DNA of 33,830 nt, taken from assembly GCF_036504375.1 (NCBI RefSeq), contig NZ_DASXVH010000005.1, positions 1 through 33,830 of the forward strand. Direction: 5' to 3'. The number at the start of each line of letters is the position of its first letter. The first letter of the stretch is position 1. This document shows, one piece after another, positions 24,031 to 31,161 of this stretch. Below the pieces are notes generated by a model. That model ran no database searches, had not been told where the DNA came from, and saw only the letters and a program-made list of their open reading frames with translations. The DNA comes from Novimethylophilus sp036504375 (lineage in GTDB: Bacteria > Pseudomonadota > Gammaproteobacteria > Burkholderiales > Methylophilaceae). The translations under genes were made by a program, and so were the position numbers.

Positions 24031-24063
24031 AAAAGGCCGGGTGCGCAAGCATCCGGCCTTTTT
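24031..24063. terminator. Bidirectional terminator between pnp and dksA
   Basis: AAAAGGCCGG-g-TGC / GCA-t-CCGGCCTTTTT with a short GCAA loop; A and T runs on both sides let it end both converging transcripts. Confidence 0.88.
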
Positions 24064-24081
24064 ATTGCTAAAGAATAAAGC

Positions 24082-24504
24082 TTACTTGGCCACTTGCCGC
24101 TCGCGGATTTCGTCCAGCGTTTTGCAGTCAATGCATAGCGTTGCCGTCGGGCGGGCCTCCAGCCTTTTCAGACCGATTTCTACGCCGCAGCTTTCGCAGT
24201 AACCGTATTCGTCGGCGTCGATCTTGGCGAGGGTTTCGTCGATTTTCTTGATCAGCTTGCGCTCGCGGTCGCGATTGCGCAGTTCCAGCGCCATATCGGA
24301 CTCCTGGCTGGCGCGATCGTTGGGGTCGGCGAACATCGTCACTTCATCCTGCATCGTATGCACGGTACGGTCTATGTCATTCGAAAGCTCGGCTTTCCAG
24401 CTATTGAGAATTTTGCGAAAATGGTCGCGCTGCTGACTGCTCATGTACTCCTCATCGCCCTTCGGCACATAAGGAGTGAATTGGCGGGTTATCTCTTCTG
24501 GCAT
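24082..24504 (-). CDS. dksA: RNA polymerase-binding transcription factor DksA
   Basis: A 140-residue factor that enters the RNA polymerase secondary channel and works with ppGpp in the stringent response. A coiled coil (about 30-105) carries the tip acids in MFADPNDRASQESD, and the zinc finger CESCGVEIG...CIDC (about 103-128) has all four Cys. YGYCESCG and RPTATLCIDCK are standard. E. coli DksA is 151 residues, so the length is normal. It converges on pnp with a shared terminator. Confidence 0.96.
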   Translation of the reverse strand: MPEEITRQFTPYVPKGDEEYMSSQQRDHFRKILNSWKAELSNDIDRTVHTMQDEVTMFADPNDRASQESDMALELRNRDRERKLIKKIDETLAKIDADEYGYCESCGVEIGLKRLEARPTATLCIDCKTLDEIRERQVAK

Positions 24505-24591
24505 ATTGATCAGGTCTCCGCTGACAGAGACTTTGGTAGCAAAAAATCAATGAAGGCGCAAGTTTACTGATGAATGGGAAATAAATCCAGC

Positions 24592-25350
24592 ATGGCAATA
24601 GAAGCTCTTTTATTCGATGTTGATGGCACGCTCTCGGACACCGAGCGAGAAGGCCATCGCCCCGCGTTCAATCAAGCTTTTGAGCAGTTCGGCCTCGATT
24701 GGCATTGGGATGCGGAACTGTACGGCAAATTACTGGCGGTTACCGGTGGCAAGGAACGCATCCGCTATTACGTCGAACATTTCCGGCCGAGTTACGTCCG
24801 GCCCGCGAACTTCGACGGCCTGGTCAACAAACTGCATACGGCCAAGACGCGCCACTATACAACCTTGCTGGCTCAAGGCTTGATTCCGATGCGCCCGGGC
24901 GTCAAACGCTTGCTGCAGGAAGCGCGCGCCGCCGGCTTGCGTTTGGCCGTAGTGACGACCACGACGCCGGAGAACGTTACCTCGCTGCTACGGCACAGCC
25001 TGGCGGAAGACGCCGAGACTTGGTTCGAAGTGATTGCCGCCGGCGATATCGTACCGGCAAAAAAACCTGCGCCTGATATCTATCATTGGGCAATGCGCGA
25101 AATGAACCTGACACCGCAGCAATGCCTGGCGTTCGAAGATTCCAGAAATGGGTTGATATCCAGCCTGGAAGCGGGAATCCGCACGCTGGTCACGGTCAAT
25201 GGCTATACGGCGCAGGATAATTTCGATGGCGCACTAGCCGTGCTTAGCGATTTGGGCGAACCGGACGCGCCTTTCAAGCTGGTTTCGGGCGAGACCTATG
25301 GGAAAACTTTTGTGGATGTCAGTTTGCTCAAGCGCTGGTGCGAACACTGA
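24592..25350 (+). CDS. HAD-superfamily hydrolase, CbbY/Gph-like
   Basis: A 252-residue HAD-IA phosphatase. Motif I is FDVDGTLSDTE (catalytic Asp in DVDGT, about residue 9), motif II is the Thr in VVTTTTPEN, motif III is Lys in PAKKPAPDIY and motif IV is in FEDSRNGL. It resembles CbbY, a xylulose-1,5-bisphosphate phosphatase that removes a Rubisco inhibitor in Calvin-cycle bacteria; no Rubisco genes are near, so the substrate is inferred. The ATG at 24592 gives the usual N-terminus; the upstream ATG at 24574 has no ribosome binding site. Confidence 0.82.
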   Translation: MAIEALLFDVDGTLSDTEREGHRPAFNQAFEQFGLDWHWDAELYGKLLAVTGGKERIRYYVEHFRPSYVRPANFDGLVNKLHTAKTRHYTTLLAQGLIPMRPGVKRLLQEARAAGLRLAVVTTTTPENVTSLLRHSLAEDAETWFEVIAAGDIVPAKKPAPDIYHWAMREMNLTPQQCLAFEDSRNGLISSLEAGIRTLVTVNGYTAQDNFDGALAVLSDLGEPDAPFKLVSGETYGKTFVDVSLLKRWCEH

Positions 25351-25382
25351 GCGGCCGCTCGGGATGTTTGCCGTATGCAAGC

Positions 25383-26243
25383 TTATTTCCCGGCTTCGCG
25401 CCGCTCCAGCGCTTCCAGCGTATTCTGCATCAGTGTCGCGACAGTCATCGGGCCAACGCCTCCCGGCACCGGCGTAATCCATGCGGCACGTTCCTTTGCC
25501 GTCTCGAATTCCACGTCGCCGCAAAGCTTGCCATCAGCCTGCCGGTTGATGCCAACATCCACCACGACCGCACCTTCGCGTATCCACTCCCCCTTCACCA
25601 GCCCCGCCTTGCCGGCAGCGGCAACCAGAATTTCCGCGCCGCCGACAATAGCGGGCAGGTCGCGCGTGAAGCGATGGCAGACCGTCACCGTGCAACCCGC
25701 CAGCAACAGCTCCAGCGCCATGGGCCTGCCGACAATGTTGGATGCGCCGACTATTACTGCATTTTTGCCCCTGAGATCGAGCTGCATGCTTTCCAGCATC
25801 GTCATCACGCCCTTGGGTGTACAGGGGCGCAGCACCGGATTACGTTGCGCCAGGCGGCCGATATTGTAGGGATGGAAGCCATCCACATCCTTGGCAGGAT
25901 CGATGCGTTCGATCACGCAGGTGGTATCGATATGGGCCGGCAACGGTAGCTGCACCAGGATGCCATCGACACCTGAATCCGCGTTTAGCGTATCGATCAG
26001 TGCCAGCAATTCCTCAAGCGAAGTACTTTCCGGCAGATTGTGCGCCAGTGAGCGCATGCCAAGCTGTTCGCAGGTTTCGCGTTTTTTGCGCACATATATC
26101 ATCGAGGCCGGATCGCCACCGACCAGTATCACGGCGAGGCAGGGCACACGCAATCCTGCAGACGTTCTTTGCTTGATCTGATGACGAATATTGTCCAACA
26201 GACTCGCCGAGATTGCCTTGCCATCGATAATTTGCGCTGTCAT
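25383..26243 (-). CDS. folD: Methylenetetrahydrofolate dehydrogenase/cyclohydrolase
   Basis: A 286-residue bifunctional enzyme interconverting 5,10-methylene-, methenyl- and 10-formyl-tetrahydrofolate, feeding purine and formyl-Met synthesis. YVRKKRETCEQLG holds the catalytic Lys, DGILVQLPLP and DPAKDVDGFHPYNIG are substrate-site motifs, and GASNIVGRPMA is the NADP site. The ATG at 26243 is the family start; an upstream in-frame start would add eight unrelated residues. The end lies next to a GC-rich palindrome (GAGCGGCCGCTC) at the convergent junction with the HAD gene. Confidence 0.95.
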   Translation of the reverse strand: MTAQIIDGKAISASLLDNIRHQIKQRTSAGLRVPCLAVILVGGDPASMIYVRKKRETCEQLGMRSLAHNLPESTSLEELLALIDTLNADSGVDGILVQLPLPAHIDTTCVIERIDPAKDVDGFHPYNIGRLAQRNPVLRPCTPKGVMTMLESMQLDLRGKNAVIVGASNIVGRPMALELLLAGCTVTVCHRFTRDLPAIVGGAEILVAAAGKAGLVKGEWIREGAVVVDVGINRQADGKLCGDVEFETAKERAAWITPVPGGVGPMTVATLMQNTLEALERREAGK

Positions 26244-26287
26244 GCTTAAGGACGCTGTATAAAACATGGCATTTTATCAGATTCAAA

Positions 26288-26316
26288 TTGACGGAAAGCG
26301 CCAATTTGGCTATAGT
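26288..26316 (+). promoter_or_regulatory. Strong sigma70 promoter of the tRNA operon
   Basis: -35 TTGACG and -10 TATAGT with an optimal 17-base spacer end 9 bases before the mature 5' end of tRNA-Pro. It is the only good promoter near the three tRNAs. Confidence 0.75.
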
Positions 26317-26325
26317 TTCGCCCCT

Positions 26326-26402
26326 CGGGGTGTAGCGTAGCCTGGTAGCGCGCCTGGTTTGGGACCAGGATGTCGGGAGTTCGAATCTCTCCACCCCGAC
26401 CA
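26326..26402 (+). tRNA. tRNA-Pro (anticodon TGG)
   Basis: A complete 77-base cloverleaf: acceptor CGGGGTG/CACCCCG, anticodon loop TTTGGGA in stem CCTGG/CCAGG, T loop TTCGAAT, encoded CCA at 26400-26402. First in the tRNA cluster. Confidence 0.95.
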
Positions 26403-26419
26403 GATTTGTCCGACGATCT

Positions 26420-26496
26420 CTGCCCGTAGCTCAACCGGATAGAGCACCAGCCTTCTAAGCTGGGGGTTACAGGTTCGATTCCTGTCGGGCAGGCCA
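26420..26496 (+). tRNA. tRNA-Arg (anticodon TCT)
   Basis: A complete 77-base cloverleaf: acceptor CTGCCCG/CGGGCAG, anticodon loop CTTCTAA in stem CCAGC/GCTGG, T arm ACAGG-TTCGATT-CCTGT, encoded CCA. Confidence 0.95.
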
Positions 26497-26515
26497 ATTG
26501 GCCTTGTTGTTCAAT

Positions 26516-26592
26516 GGTGGCTGTAGCTCAGTTGGTAGAGTCCCGGATTGTGATTCCGGTTGTCGTGGGTTCGAGTCCCATCAGCCACCCCA
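26516..26592 (+). tRNA. tRNA-His (anticodon GTG)
   Basis: Cloverleaf with the His-specific extra G at 26516, acceptor GTGGCTG/CAGCCAC, anticodon loop TTGTGAT in stem CCGGA/TCCGG, discriminator C, encoded CCA. Its 3' end abuts the mobile element and is the likely attachment site. Confidence 0.95.
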
Positions 26593-26605
26593 ATAATTTA
26601 TCAAT

Positions 26606-26632
26606 AAATCCGCCAACTTAGGCGGATTTTTT
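26606..26632 (+). terminator. Terminator of the tRNA operon
   Basis: AAATCCGCC / GGCGGATTT, 9 perfect base pairs with a 6-base loop, followed by TTTTTT. It lies 13 bases after tRNA-His. In tRNA-targeting elements this terminator may be carried by the element or the host. Confidence 0.9.
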
Positions 26633-26653
26633 ATTTCCCATACCACCCCACGA

Positions 26654-26748
26654 TTTACCAATATTTACCAACTTTTGGCACAGTGCCTGTGCCAAGTTTG
26701 TGCCAAACCCAGATAGAGATTGGGATGCGCTTATATGCCCTTGGCACA
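26654..26748. repeat. Cluster of short repeats next to tRNA-His (candidate recombinase arm sites)
   Basis: Two tandem copies of TTTACCAATA-like 10-mers (26654, 26664) are followed by four copies of TTGGCACA in mixed orientation: 26675-26682 (+), 26688-26695 (-), 26699-26706 (-) and 26741-26748 (+). The first two form an inverted repeat; the middle two are an 11-base direct repeat, about one helical turn apart. This is the layout of arm-type binding sites of tyrosine integrases beside an attachment site, here the tRNA-His 3' end. No integrase gene is visible nearby. Confidence 0.5.
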
Positions 26749-26749
26749 C

Positions 26750-27177
26750 TCGTAATAACTTAATGGTTGACATCGGCGCATCCGTCAAGTAACTTTGAAT
26801 CGTGTGCAACTAGGGCATGAGCTGTAGAACTAGTTAGATAGTTTTCCTCCTGGCCGCCAGCTTTGTATCTGAGCGGCCCGGCACAAGCGGGAAACCGCAA
26901 GGGGGAAAAGGGTAGCCTCCAGCTGGCTTCGGGCATGGACTGAGGAGGGAATTGAGCTATATGCGCAATTCTCGGCAACACAGAATCCATAACAGATCTG
27001 GAAAGGCAGGCAGTTCAAGGGTTGTGGGCGTGAGTCCGACCCGCCCATCTAACCGGCAAAAAAAGAGCCCCGCCGCTGAGCGTTCCCCGCGTCAGACATA
27101 GGCCTCATTAGAGGCGGAGAGATCGAACTTCCTATGCCGTAACTCACCACGTTAGTGGTGTTACGGACTATTGGAAG
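26750..27177. other. Gene-free, hairpin-rich region of the mobile element
   Basis: No credible protein gene is seen. Short hairpins are dense: CTGG-ccg-CCAG (26850-26860), GCCGC/GCGGC (26853-26877), GCGG-GAAA-CCGC (26887-26898), CCTCC/GGAGG (26916-26948), GGGCG/CGCCC (about 27026-27046) and GCCTC-atta-GAGGC (27102-27115). A perfect -35 (TTGACA, 26767-26772) has only a poor -10 17 bases downstream. The density suggests a structured RNA, an oriT, or an excision/regulatory region; which cannot be decided by reading. Confidence 0.4.
27137..27166 (+). promoter_or_regulatory. Inverted repeat just upstream of alpA-like gene
   Basis: CCGTAA-ct-CACCAC / GTGGTG-TTACGG around a GTTA loop, 12 base pairs with a 2-base bulge, ending 11 bases before the ATG at 27178. 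It could be an operator for the AlpA-like protein itself or a leader hairpin covering its ribosome binding region. Confidence 0.5.
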
Positions 27178-27465
27178 ATGGATCAACTACTCACGATCGA
27201 AGATCTCGCGCTAATACTGCGCAAATCAGTACACTCCATTAGAAACGACTTATCGCGTAACCCTGACGCGTTACCCCCTCGTTGCCGGCTGCCTGGTACG
27301 CTGCGCAACCTTTGGCGCAGACAAGATGTTGACGCTTGGCTAGCAAGCTACGTCATCTCACCGAACGAGGCAGCGCTTCCCCGGCCTGCCCGACGGGCTA
27401 GCGGCCTAAACAAAAAAGGGGCTCCCACAAAGGCTGAGCGGCTGCGTAGGCAGGGCCTCATCTAA
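27178..27465 (+). CDS. AlpA-like helix-turn-helix regulator
   Basis: A 95-residue protein whose N-terminal half (LLTIEDLALILRKSVHSIRNDLSR, cited as LTIEDLALILRKSVHSI) fits the winged helix-turn-helix of AlpA/excisionase-like (MerR-type) regulators, ending with LWRRQDVDAWLAS where family members have a similar W-r-x-x-D-V-x-x-W-L. The C-terminal tail is basic and may add DNA contacts. Such proteins control excision or expression of integrative elements. Its stop overlaps the next start (TAATG), and it heads the operon ending in the relaxase. A ribosome binding site is weak (TTGGAAG touching the ATG). Confidence 0.7.
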   Translation: MDQLLTIEDLALILRKSVHSIRNDLSRNPDALPPRCRLPGTLRNLWRRQDVDAWLASYVISPNEAALPRPARRASGLNKKGAPTKAERLRRQGLI

Positions 27466-28313
27466 TGAGCATTGAGCTTCAGCGGGAAGGTGAAATTGAC
27501 TTCACCAAGCCGCTTCCTCGCGCTCTTTTTCGCGATGCTCGCCTGAGCTTCGGCGCGAAGGGGCTATTTGCTTTCCTCTGGGATCTACCCAAGGGCTGGC
27601 AAATACGGCTTTCTCACTTATCCATGATGGGACCTGATGGTCGCGACGCCTTGCGTGCTCGCCTTCGCGAGTTGGAGGAGGTTGGCGGAATTCGGATTGA
27701 ACCTATCCGTGATGAGGAAAGCGGTCGCGTTGCTGGCAAACGCTGGGTTTTGATCTCTGCTGACAGATGGGCAATTGAATCCCCTCTGGCAACCGCACCA
27801 GTGGCCGACCTCACCGAAGAACGGGTTTTCCGATCTTCGGTGAAACCAATCATCGGCAAAGCCGACACTAAGGTTCTGCAAGGGGTTAAGGTTTTGCAAA
27901 ATGAAGCAGCAGCACCGCACGCGCAAGCGTGCGTCTCTGCCGATGCTGCTGCTACGCCTAGGGACAAACAAGGCCAAGGCCGCCGACGCCGTGGCGATGA
28001 GGCTGTGCAGCATGGCGTTGAAATCTGGACATCGTCTGATGCCGAAGGCTTACAGGTTCTTGTCGATCGCTACGGCGCGGAGCGCGTGAAGGAGGTTGCC
28101 AGTGGCATTGCTCCAGCTGCCGGCCACCGTGCCCCTTATTTGAGCGCAGTTGTCTCAGCCTTCCGGGCACTTGCCGATGCCGAAGCTCGGCTCGCAGCCG
28201 AAGCCAAAAAGCGAGACGAAGATACTAAGTGGGGAAACAAGCCCCATAAACGTTCACCTAAGGCTGAGTCCGAGCGGGCCAAATGGGACAGTTTCATAGT
28301 GAGGTCGCGCTAA
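27465..28313 (+). CDS. Winged-helix replication/regulatory protein of the mobile element
   Basis: A 282-residue protein. The N-terminal segment PRALFRDARLSFGAKGLFAFLWDLP...LSHLSMMGPDGRDALRARLRELEEVGG (cited as SFGAKGLFAFLWDLP and DALRARLRELEEVGG) looks like the winged helix-turn-helix found in phage and plasmid replication initiators (RepA/DnaD-like). The middle is Ala-rich and basic with low complexity, and the C-terminal third is helical with many charges. I do not recognise a named family; replication initiation or transcription control are both possible. It is translationally joined to the genes before (TAATG overlap) and after (the next ATG begins right after its TAA). Confidence 0.6.
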   Translation: MSIELQREGEIDFTKPLPRALFRDARLSFGAKGLFAFLWDLPKGWQIRLSHLSMMGPDGRDALRARLRELEEVGGIRIEPIRDEESGRVAGKRWVLISADRWAIESPLATAPVADLTEERVFRSSVKPIIGKADTKVLQGVKVLQNEAAAPHAQACVSADAAATPRDKQGQGRRRRGDEAVQHGVEIWTSSDAEGLQVLVDRYGAERVKEVASGIAPAAGHRAPYLSAVVSAFRALADAEARLAAEAKKRDEDTKWGNKPHKRSPKAESERAKWDSFIVRSR

Positions 28314-28631
28314 ATGGCCGAACTGCAGAAATTAATTGAGCGTGAAGCCAAGCTGAAGCGCAGGATCCGCGAGATCCAATCCAAAGCCAAAAGCGATCAG
28401 CGCAAGGAGCGCAATGCACGGCTTATTCGCTGGGGGATTGTCGTTGAGGCGTTGCTGAAAACCGGCGAAATCGAGACCGTAGAATGGGTAGATGTATGCC
28501 GAAAAATCCTCAAAAACGACCGCGAATTTGAGCTTGCGACATCAAATCTAATTTCCTCGTTGCCAAACGAGGCGCACTTAAATGTTTCTCACCCTTCGGA
28601 TGAGAAACAGTGCGCACCTTCGGTGGACTGA
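28314..28631 (+). CDS. Small coiled-coil mobilization-type protein (MobC/TraD-like position)
   Basis: A 105-residue highly charged protein: a basic coiled coil (LIEREAKLKRRIREIQSKAK, about residues 6-25) is followed by RLIRWGIVVEALLKTGEIETVEW, cited as WGIVVEALLKTGEIE, which is reminiscent of the TraD/MobC-like accessory proteins found directly upstream of MobA/MobL relaxases. It would bind near oriT and help the relaxase. It starts immediately after the previous stop and ends 14 bases before the relaxase ATG. Family membership is by pattern and position, not certain. Confidence 0.6.
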   Translation: MAELQKLIEREAKLKRRIREIQSKAKSDQRKERNARLIRWGIVVEALLKTGEIETVEWVDVCRKILKNDREFELATSNLISSLPNEAHLNVSHPSDEKQCAPSVD

Positions 28632-28645
28632 ATTCGATCGCGGCC

Positions 28646-30817
28646 ATGGCGACTTTTCATCTCACCACAAAATTCGGTAGCAAGTCGCGGGGTGAACGCG
28701 GTGTTGATAAATTCGACTATATCAACCGCAATGGTCGCTTTTCCAAAAAGCACGAAGGGCCGCTTGTCTATGCGCTGAGCGGCAATATGCCCAGCTGGGC
28801 CTCCGATGATCCACGCGAATTTTGGATCGCGGCTGATGAATACGAGCGCGCTAACGGCGCCCTCTACCATGAAATTGAATTCGCCCTTCCTCGCGAGTTA
28901 TCACTCGATTTGCAAATTGCCGCGGCAAATGAATTTGCTCGGCAGATTGTCGGCAACATACATCCCTATAGCCTTGGCATGCACGGTAATGACGGCAACC
29001 CACATGTTCACCTTATGTTCTGCGGTCGCAAACTGGATGGGATCGAGCGTAGTTCCGACTTATTTTTCAAACGCGCAAATAAAAAGAATCCAGAACTTGG
29101 GGGTTGCGTAAAAACTGCCACCGAAGAGCGCGGGAAAGAATGGGTAATTCAAATCAGACAGGATTGGCAGGACATTGCCAATCGTCATCTCTCTGCTGCT
29201 GGCAGCACAGCCAGAATTGATCATCGCAGCTACAAGGATCAAGGCCTAGACATTGCTCCTGGCGTGCATTTAGGACGGCGTGCTGTCCGCTCAGAACAAA
29301 AAGGCAGGTTAACCCGGAAGGGCGAAATCAACCGCAGCATTGCTGGGGTAAATGCCCAGCTCCGAAACACCCAAACCAAAATCCAGCAGGAGAAAAACCA
29401 TGGAAGAAAACGAATCCTTGCCCGTGCTACTGAAAATCTCCGAGCAGCAGACCACAATATCGCAACAGCTCGCCGAAATCATCCAACTGCTGACCAGGTC
29501 AGACGAGCCCTCCATTCTAGAGATCTTGCAAGAGCTGTTGCTACCCATCACGCAGCGTCTGGACACGATCGAGGCGAAATTGACTGCAACGAAAACCTAG
29601 ATCGCCGGCAGCAGTACAAAGCGCAGTTACTACAAAAGCACTACCACACCCAAATCTCGGCCGCCCTTGCGTCTCGCCTGACCTTTATCCAACAGAAAGA
29701 GGATGGATTAACCATCTCTTTCCAGGGCGGCCAGATCACCGATAAGGGTGATCGACTAGCTACCCGCTATGGCAACTCCCGTGAAGCCATAGCCACCATC
29801 GACCTGGCTATCGCCAAGGGCTGGAAACAGATCCGTGTTACTGGCTCGGAAAAATTCAAAACGCAAATTTACATTGAGGCCATGCGTGCAGGCCTCACCG
29901 TTGTTGGCTTCGAGCCTCCAGCGGAAATCCGCACGAAACTCGAAAAGGAGAAAATCATGTCGGAACAAGCCGGCGCTGGTGCAGCCATGACACCGGATCC
30001 ATCCCCTGGTGAGAATCGAAATACCCGTTGGATTGAACCACTATCCAAAGCACGGAAGGAACTAGAGGCGCAGCAGAAGCTTGCCAGGGAGCGCATCCAG
30101 GAGCTTCACGAGATCGACATCAAAAAGCTCAAGGAGTCGTTGGCTGCACGCCTGGGCGGCACTGAGTATCAAAGCGCCCTGGAAAAGAAACGTAAGACGG
30201 CAGAGGCGCATAAAAACGCAGGATCTATAGGCAGGTTGGCAAAAGAATGGCAGGCAAAGATGGCGTATGGCAAAGCCCTGCAGATGTATGCACGACTGAT
30301 TATGTTGCCCGAAGCAGTAAGGGAGATTGCAAAGGCCAATGAGCAAAACCAAGCACGTGAAAAACTCGCGGAAACGATTGCTTCACTCAACTTTGAAATA
30401 GGCAAGATTCAATACTATCAATGGCAAATCGAGCGCGGCCAGGACGTCGATCAAGAATTTCAGGACATCTGGATGAAGCGCCGAAAAACGTCCTCTCTCA
30501 AGGGCTGGCAAGAAGCCGTACTTCAACCAGTGTTCACAGCAGATGCAGCCCGGGAGCGTGCCCGCCTGCAGGCAGAGACTGAGGCCACAGAAAAGCTTCG
30601 GGAGTCTAAGCGCCAGGAACAAGCAAAGCGTGAGATTGCAGCTCAGCATAAAGCTGATCAGCTGCATGACCAGCTTTCCCAATCCGACCTTTCCAACAGT
30701 CAACGCGAAGCCATCGAGAGCGAAATGCACTACTTCGAGGCGCTGGCCAATGGCCATGACGAAGATGAAGCTCGCGAGCGTGCAGCAAAAAAATCTAATG
30801 CCCCGCGCCCAAGATAG
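28646..30817 (+). CDS. MobA/MobL-family relaxase with LPD7-like domain
   Basis: A 723-residue conjugative relaxase that nicks oriT and leads the DNA strand into the recipient. The N-terminal MobA/MobL domain (about 1-215) has the metal-binding histidines H113, H120 and H122 (GMHGNDGNPHVHLMF), a candidate nucleophile Tyr26 (FDYINRNG), and HRSYKDQGLDIAPGVHLG. After a basic linker (220-320) an LPD7-like domain follows at about 327-430 (TDKGDRLATRYGNS, KGWKQIRVTGSEKFK). The rest (440-723) is a long Glu/Lys/Arg-rich coiled coil. The ATG at 28646 starts the family sequence MATFHLTTKF; an upstream GTG is less likely. A separate gene is nested in another frame at 29400-29600. Relaxase plus LPD7 typically pairs with T4BSS-type transfer genes, as here. 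Confidence 0.9.
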   Translation: MATFHLTTKFGSKSRGERGVDKFDYINRNGRFSKKHEGPLVYALSGNMPSWASDDPREFWIAADEYERANGALYHEIEFALPRELSLDLQIAAANEFARQIVGNIHPYSLGMHGNDGNPHVHLMFCGRKLDGIERSSDLFFKRANKKNPELGGCVKTATEERGKEWVIQIRQDWQDIANRHLSAAGSTARIDHRSYKDQGLDIAPGVHLGRRAVRSEQKGRLTRKGEINRSIAGVNAQLRNTQTKIQQEKNHGRKRILARATENLRAADHNIATARRNHPTADQVRRALHSRDLARAVATHHAASGHDRGEIDCNENLDRRQQYKAQLLQKHYHTQISAALASRLTFIQQKEDGLTISFQGGQITDKGDRLATRYGNSREAIATIDLAIAKGWKQIRVTGSEKFKTQIYIEAMRAGLTVVGFEPPAEIRTKLEKEKIMSEQAGAGAAMTPDPSPGENRNTRWIEPLSKARKELEAQQKLARERIQELHEIDIKKLKESLAARLGGTEYQSALEKKRKTAEAHKNAGSIGRLAKEWQAKMAYGKALQMYARLIMLPEAVREIAKANEQNQAREKLAETIASLNFEIGKIQYYQWQIERGQDVDQEFQDIWMKRRKTSSLKGWQEAVLQPVFTADAARERARLQAETEATEKLRESKRQEQAKREIAAQHKADQLHDQLSQSDLSNSQREAIESEMHYFEALANGHDEDEARERAAKKSNAPRPR
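29400..29600 (+). CDS. Nested small coiled-coil protein inside relaxase gene (different frame)
   Basis: A 66-residue open frame in the +1 frame relative to the relaxase, starting at an ATG 7 bases after a perfect AGGAG (29388-29392). The product (MEENESLPVLLKISEQQTTI...) is acidic at the start and then an amphipathic coiled coil with Ile/Leu heptads to the end. It falls in the basic linker of the relaxase, between the relaxase and LPD7-like domains, where the host frame is low in constraint. Nested mobilization genes are known in ColE1 (mbeB and mbeD within mbeA) and in IncQ mobA/mobB, so a MbeB/MbeD-type accessory role is plausible. No homologue is recognised by eye. Confidence 0.6.
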   Translation: MEENESLPVLLKISEQQTTISQQLAEIIQLLTRSDEPSILEILQELLLPITQRLDTIEAKLTATKT

Positions 30818-30851
30818 CAAAAGCGGAGCGGGGCTAATTCTGTCCGGCCAT

Positions 30852-30871
30852 CGTCGGGCGGCAACCCGACG
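30852..30871. promoter_or_regulatory. Hairpin between relaxase and next gene
   Basis: CGTCGGG / CCCGACG, 7 perfect base pairs with a 6-base loop, lying after the relaxase stop and without a T run. It may be a processing or attenuation hairpin that separates the mobilization and transfer parts of the transcript. Confidence 0.4.
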
Positions 30872-30910
30872 TGACCGTAACCACAACCAACCTACATCGG
30901 AGGTTTGATC

Positions 30911-31159
30911 ATGGCTATACCAAGTTTAACAAACGAAAGTCACATCATTGATCCAGTGATCCTGGAAGACATCGTCACTTCTGTAAATCCAGAGCTCATT
31001 GAAGGTCCTGACTTTGATTCTTTGATCGAGGCTAGCTGCGCGATCATCAAACCGCATATCAACGCTCTGGCAGCAGCCTATCGGGCGGCTTGTAGTACGG
31101 ACATCGGCGGCGCTGCCGCACGCCACTTTCTTACACACTTATTGGAAGCGGAGGCTTAA
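30911..31159 (+). CDS. Small hypothetical protein before traX-like gene
   Basis: An 82-residue acidic soluble protein (MAIPSLTNESHIIDPVILED..., ending AARHFLTHLLEAEA). I do not recognise the family. The ATG at 30911 is 7 bases after CGGAGG, a strong ribosome binding site, which decides against the in-frame TTG at 30905. It is followed after 2 bases by the TraX-like gene and probably belongs to the transfer operon. No signal peptide, membrane segment or Cys cluster is visible. Confidence 0.7.
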   Translation: MAIPSLTNESHIIDPVILEDIVTSVNPELIEGPDFDSLIEASCAIIKPHINALAAAYRAACSTDIGGAAARHFLTHLLEAEA

Positions 31160-31161
31160 AC

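Noticed and set aside
27016..27048. tRNA-3'-end-like stretch (GTTGTGGGCGTGAGTCCGAC and following) considered as a second att copy
   Set aside because: Only loosely similar to the tRNA-His T arm and acceptor, with several mismatches and no TTCGA loop; not a convincing att repeat.
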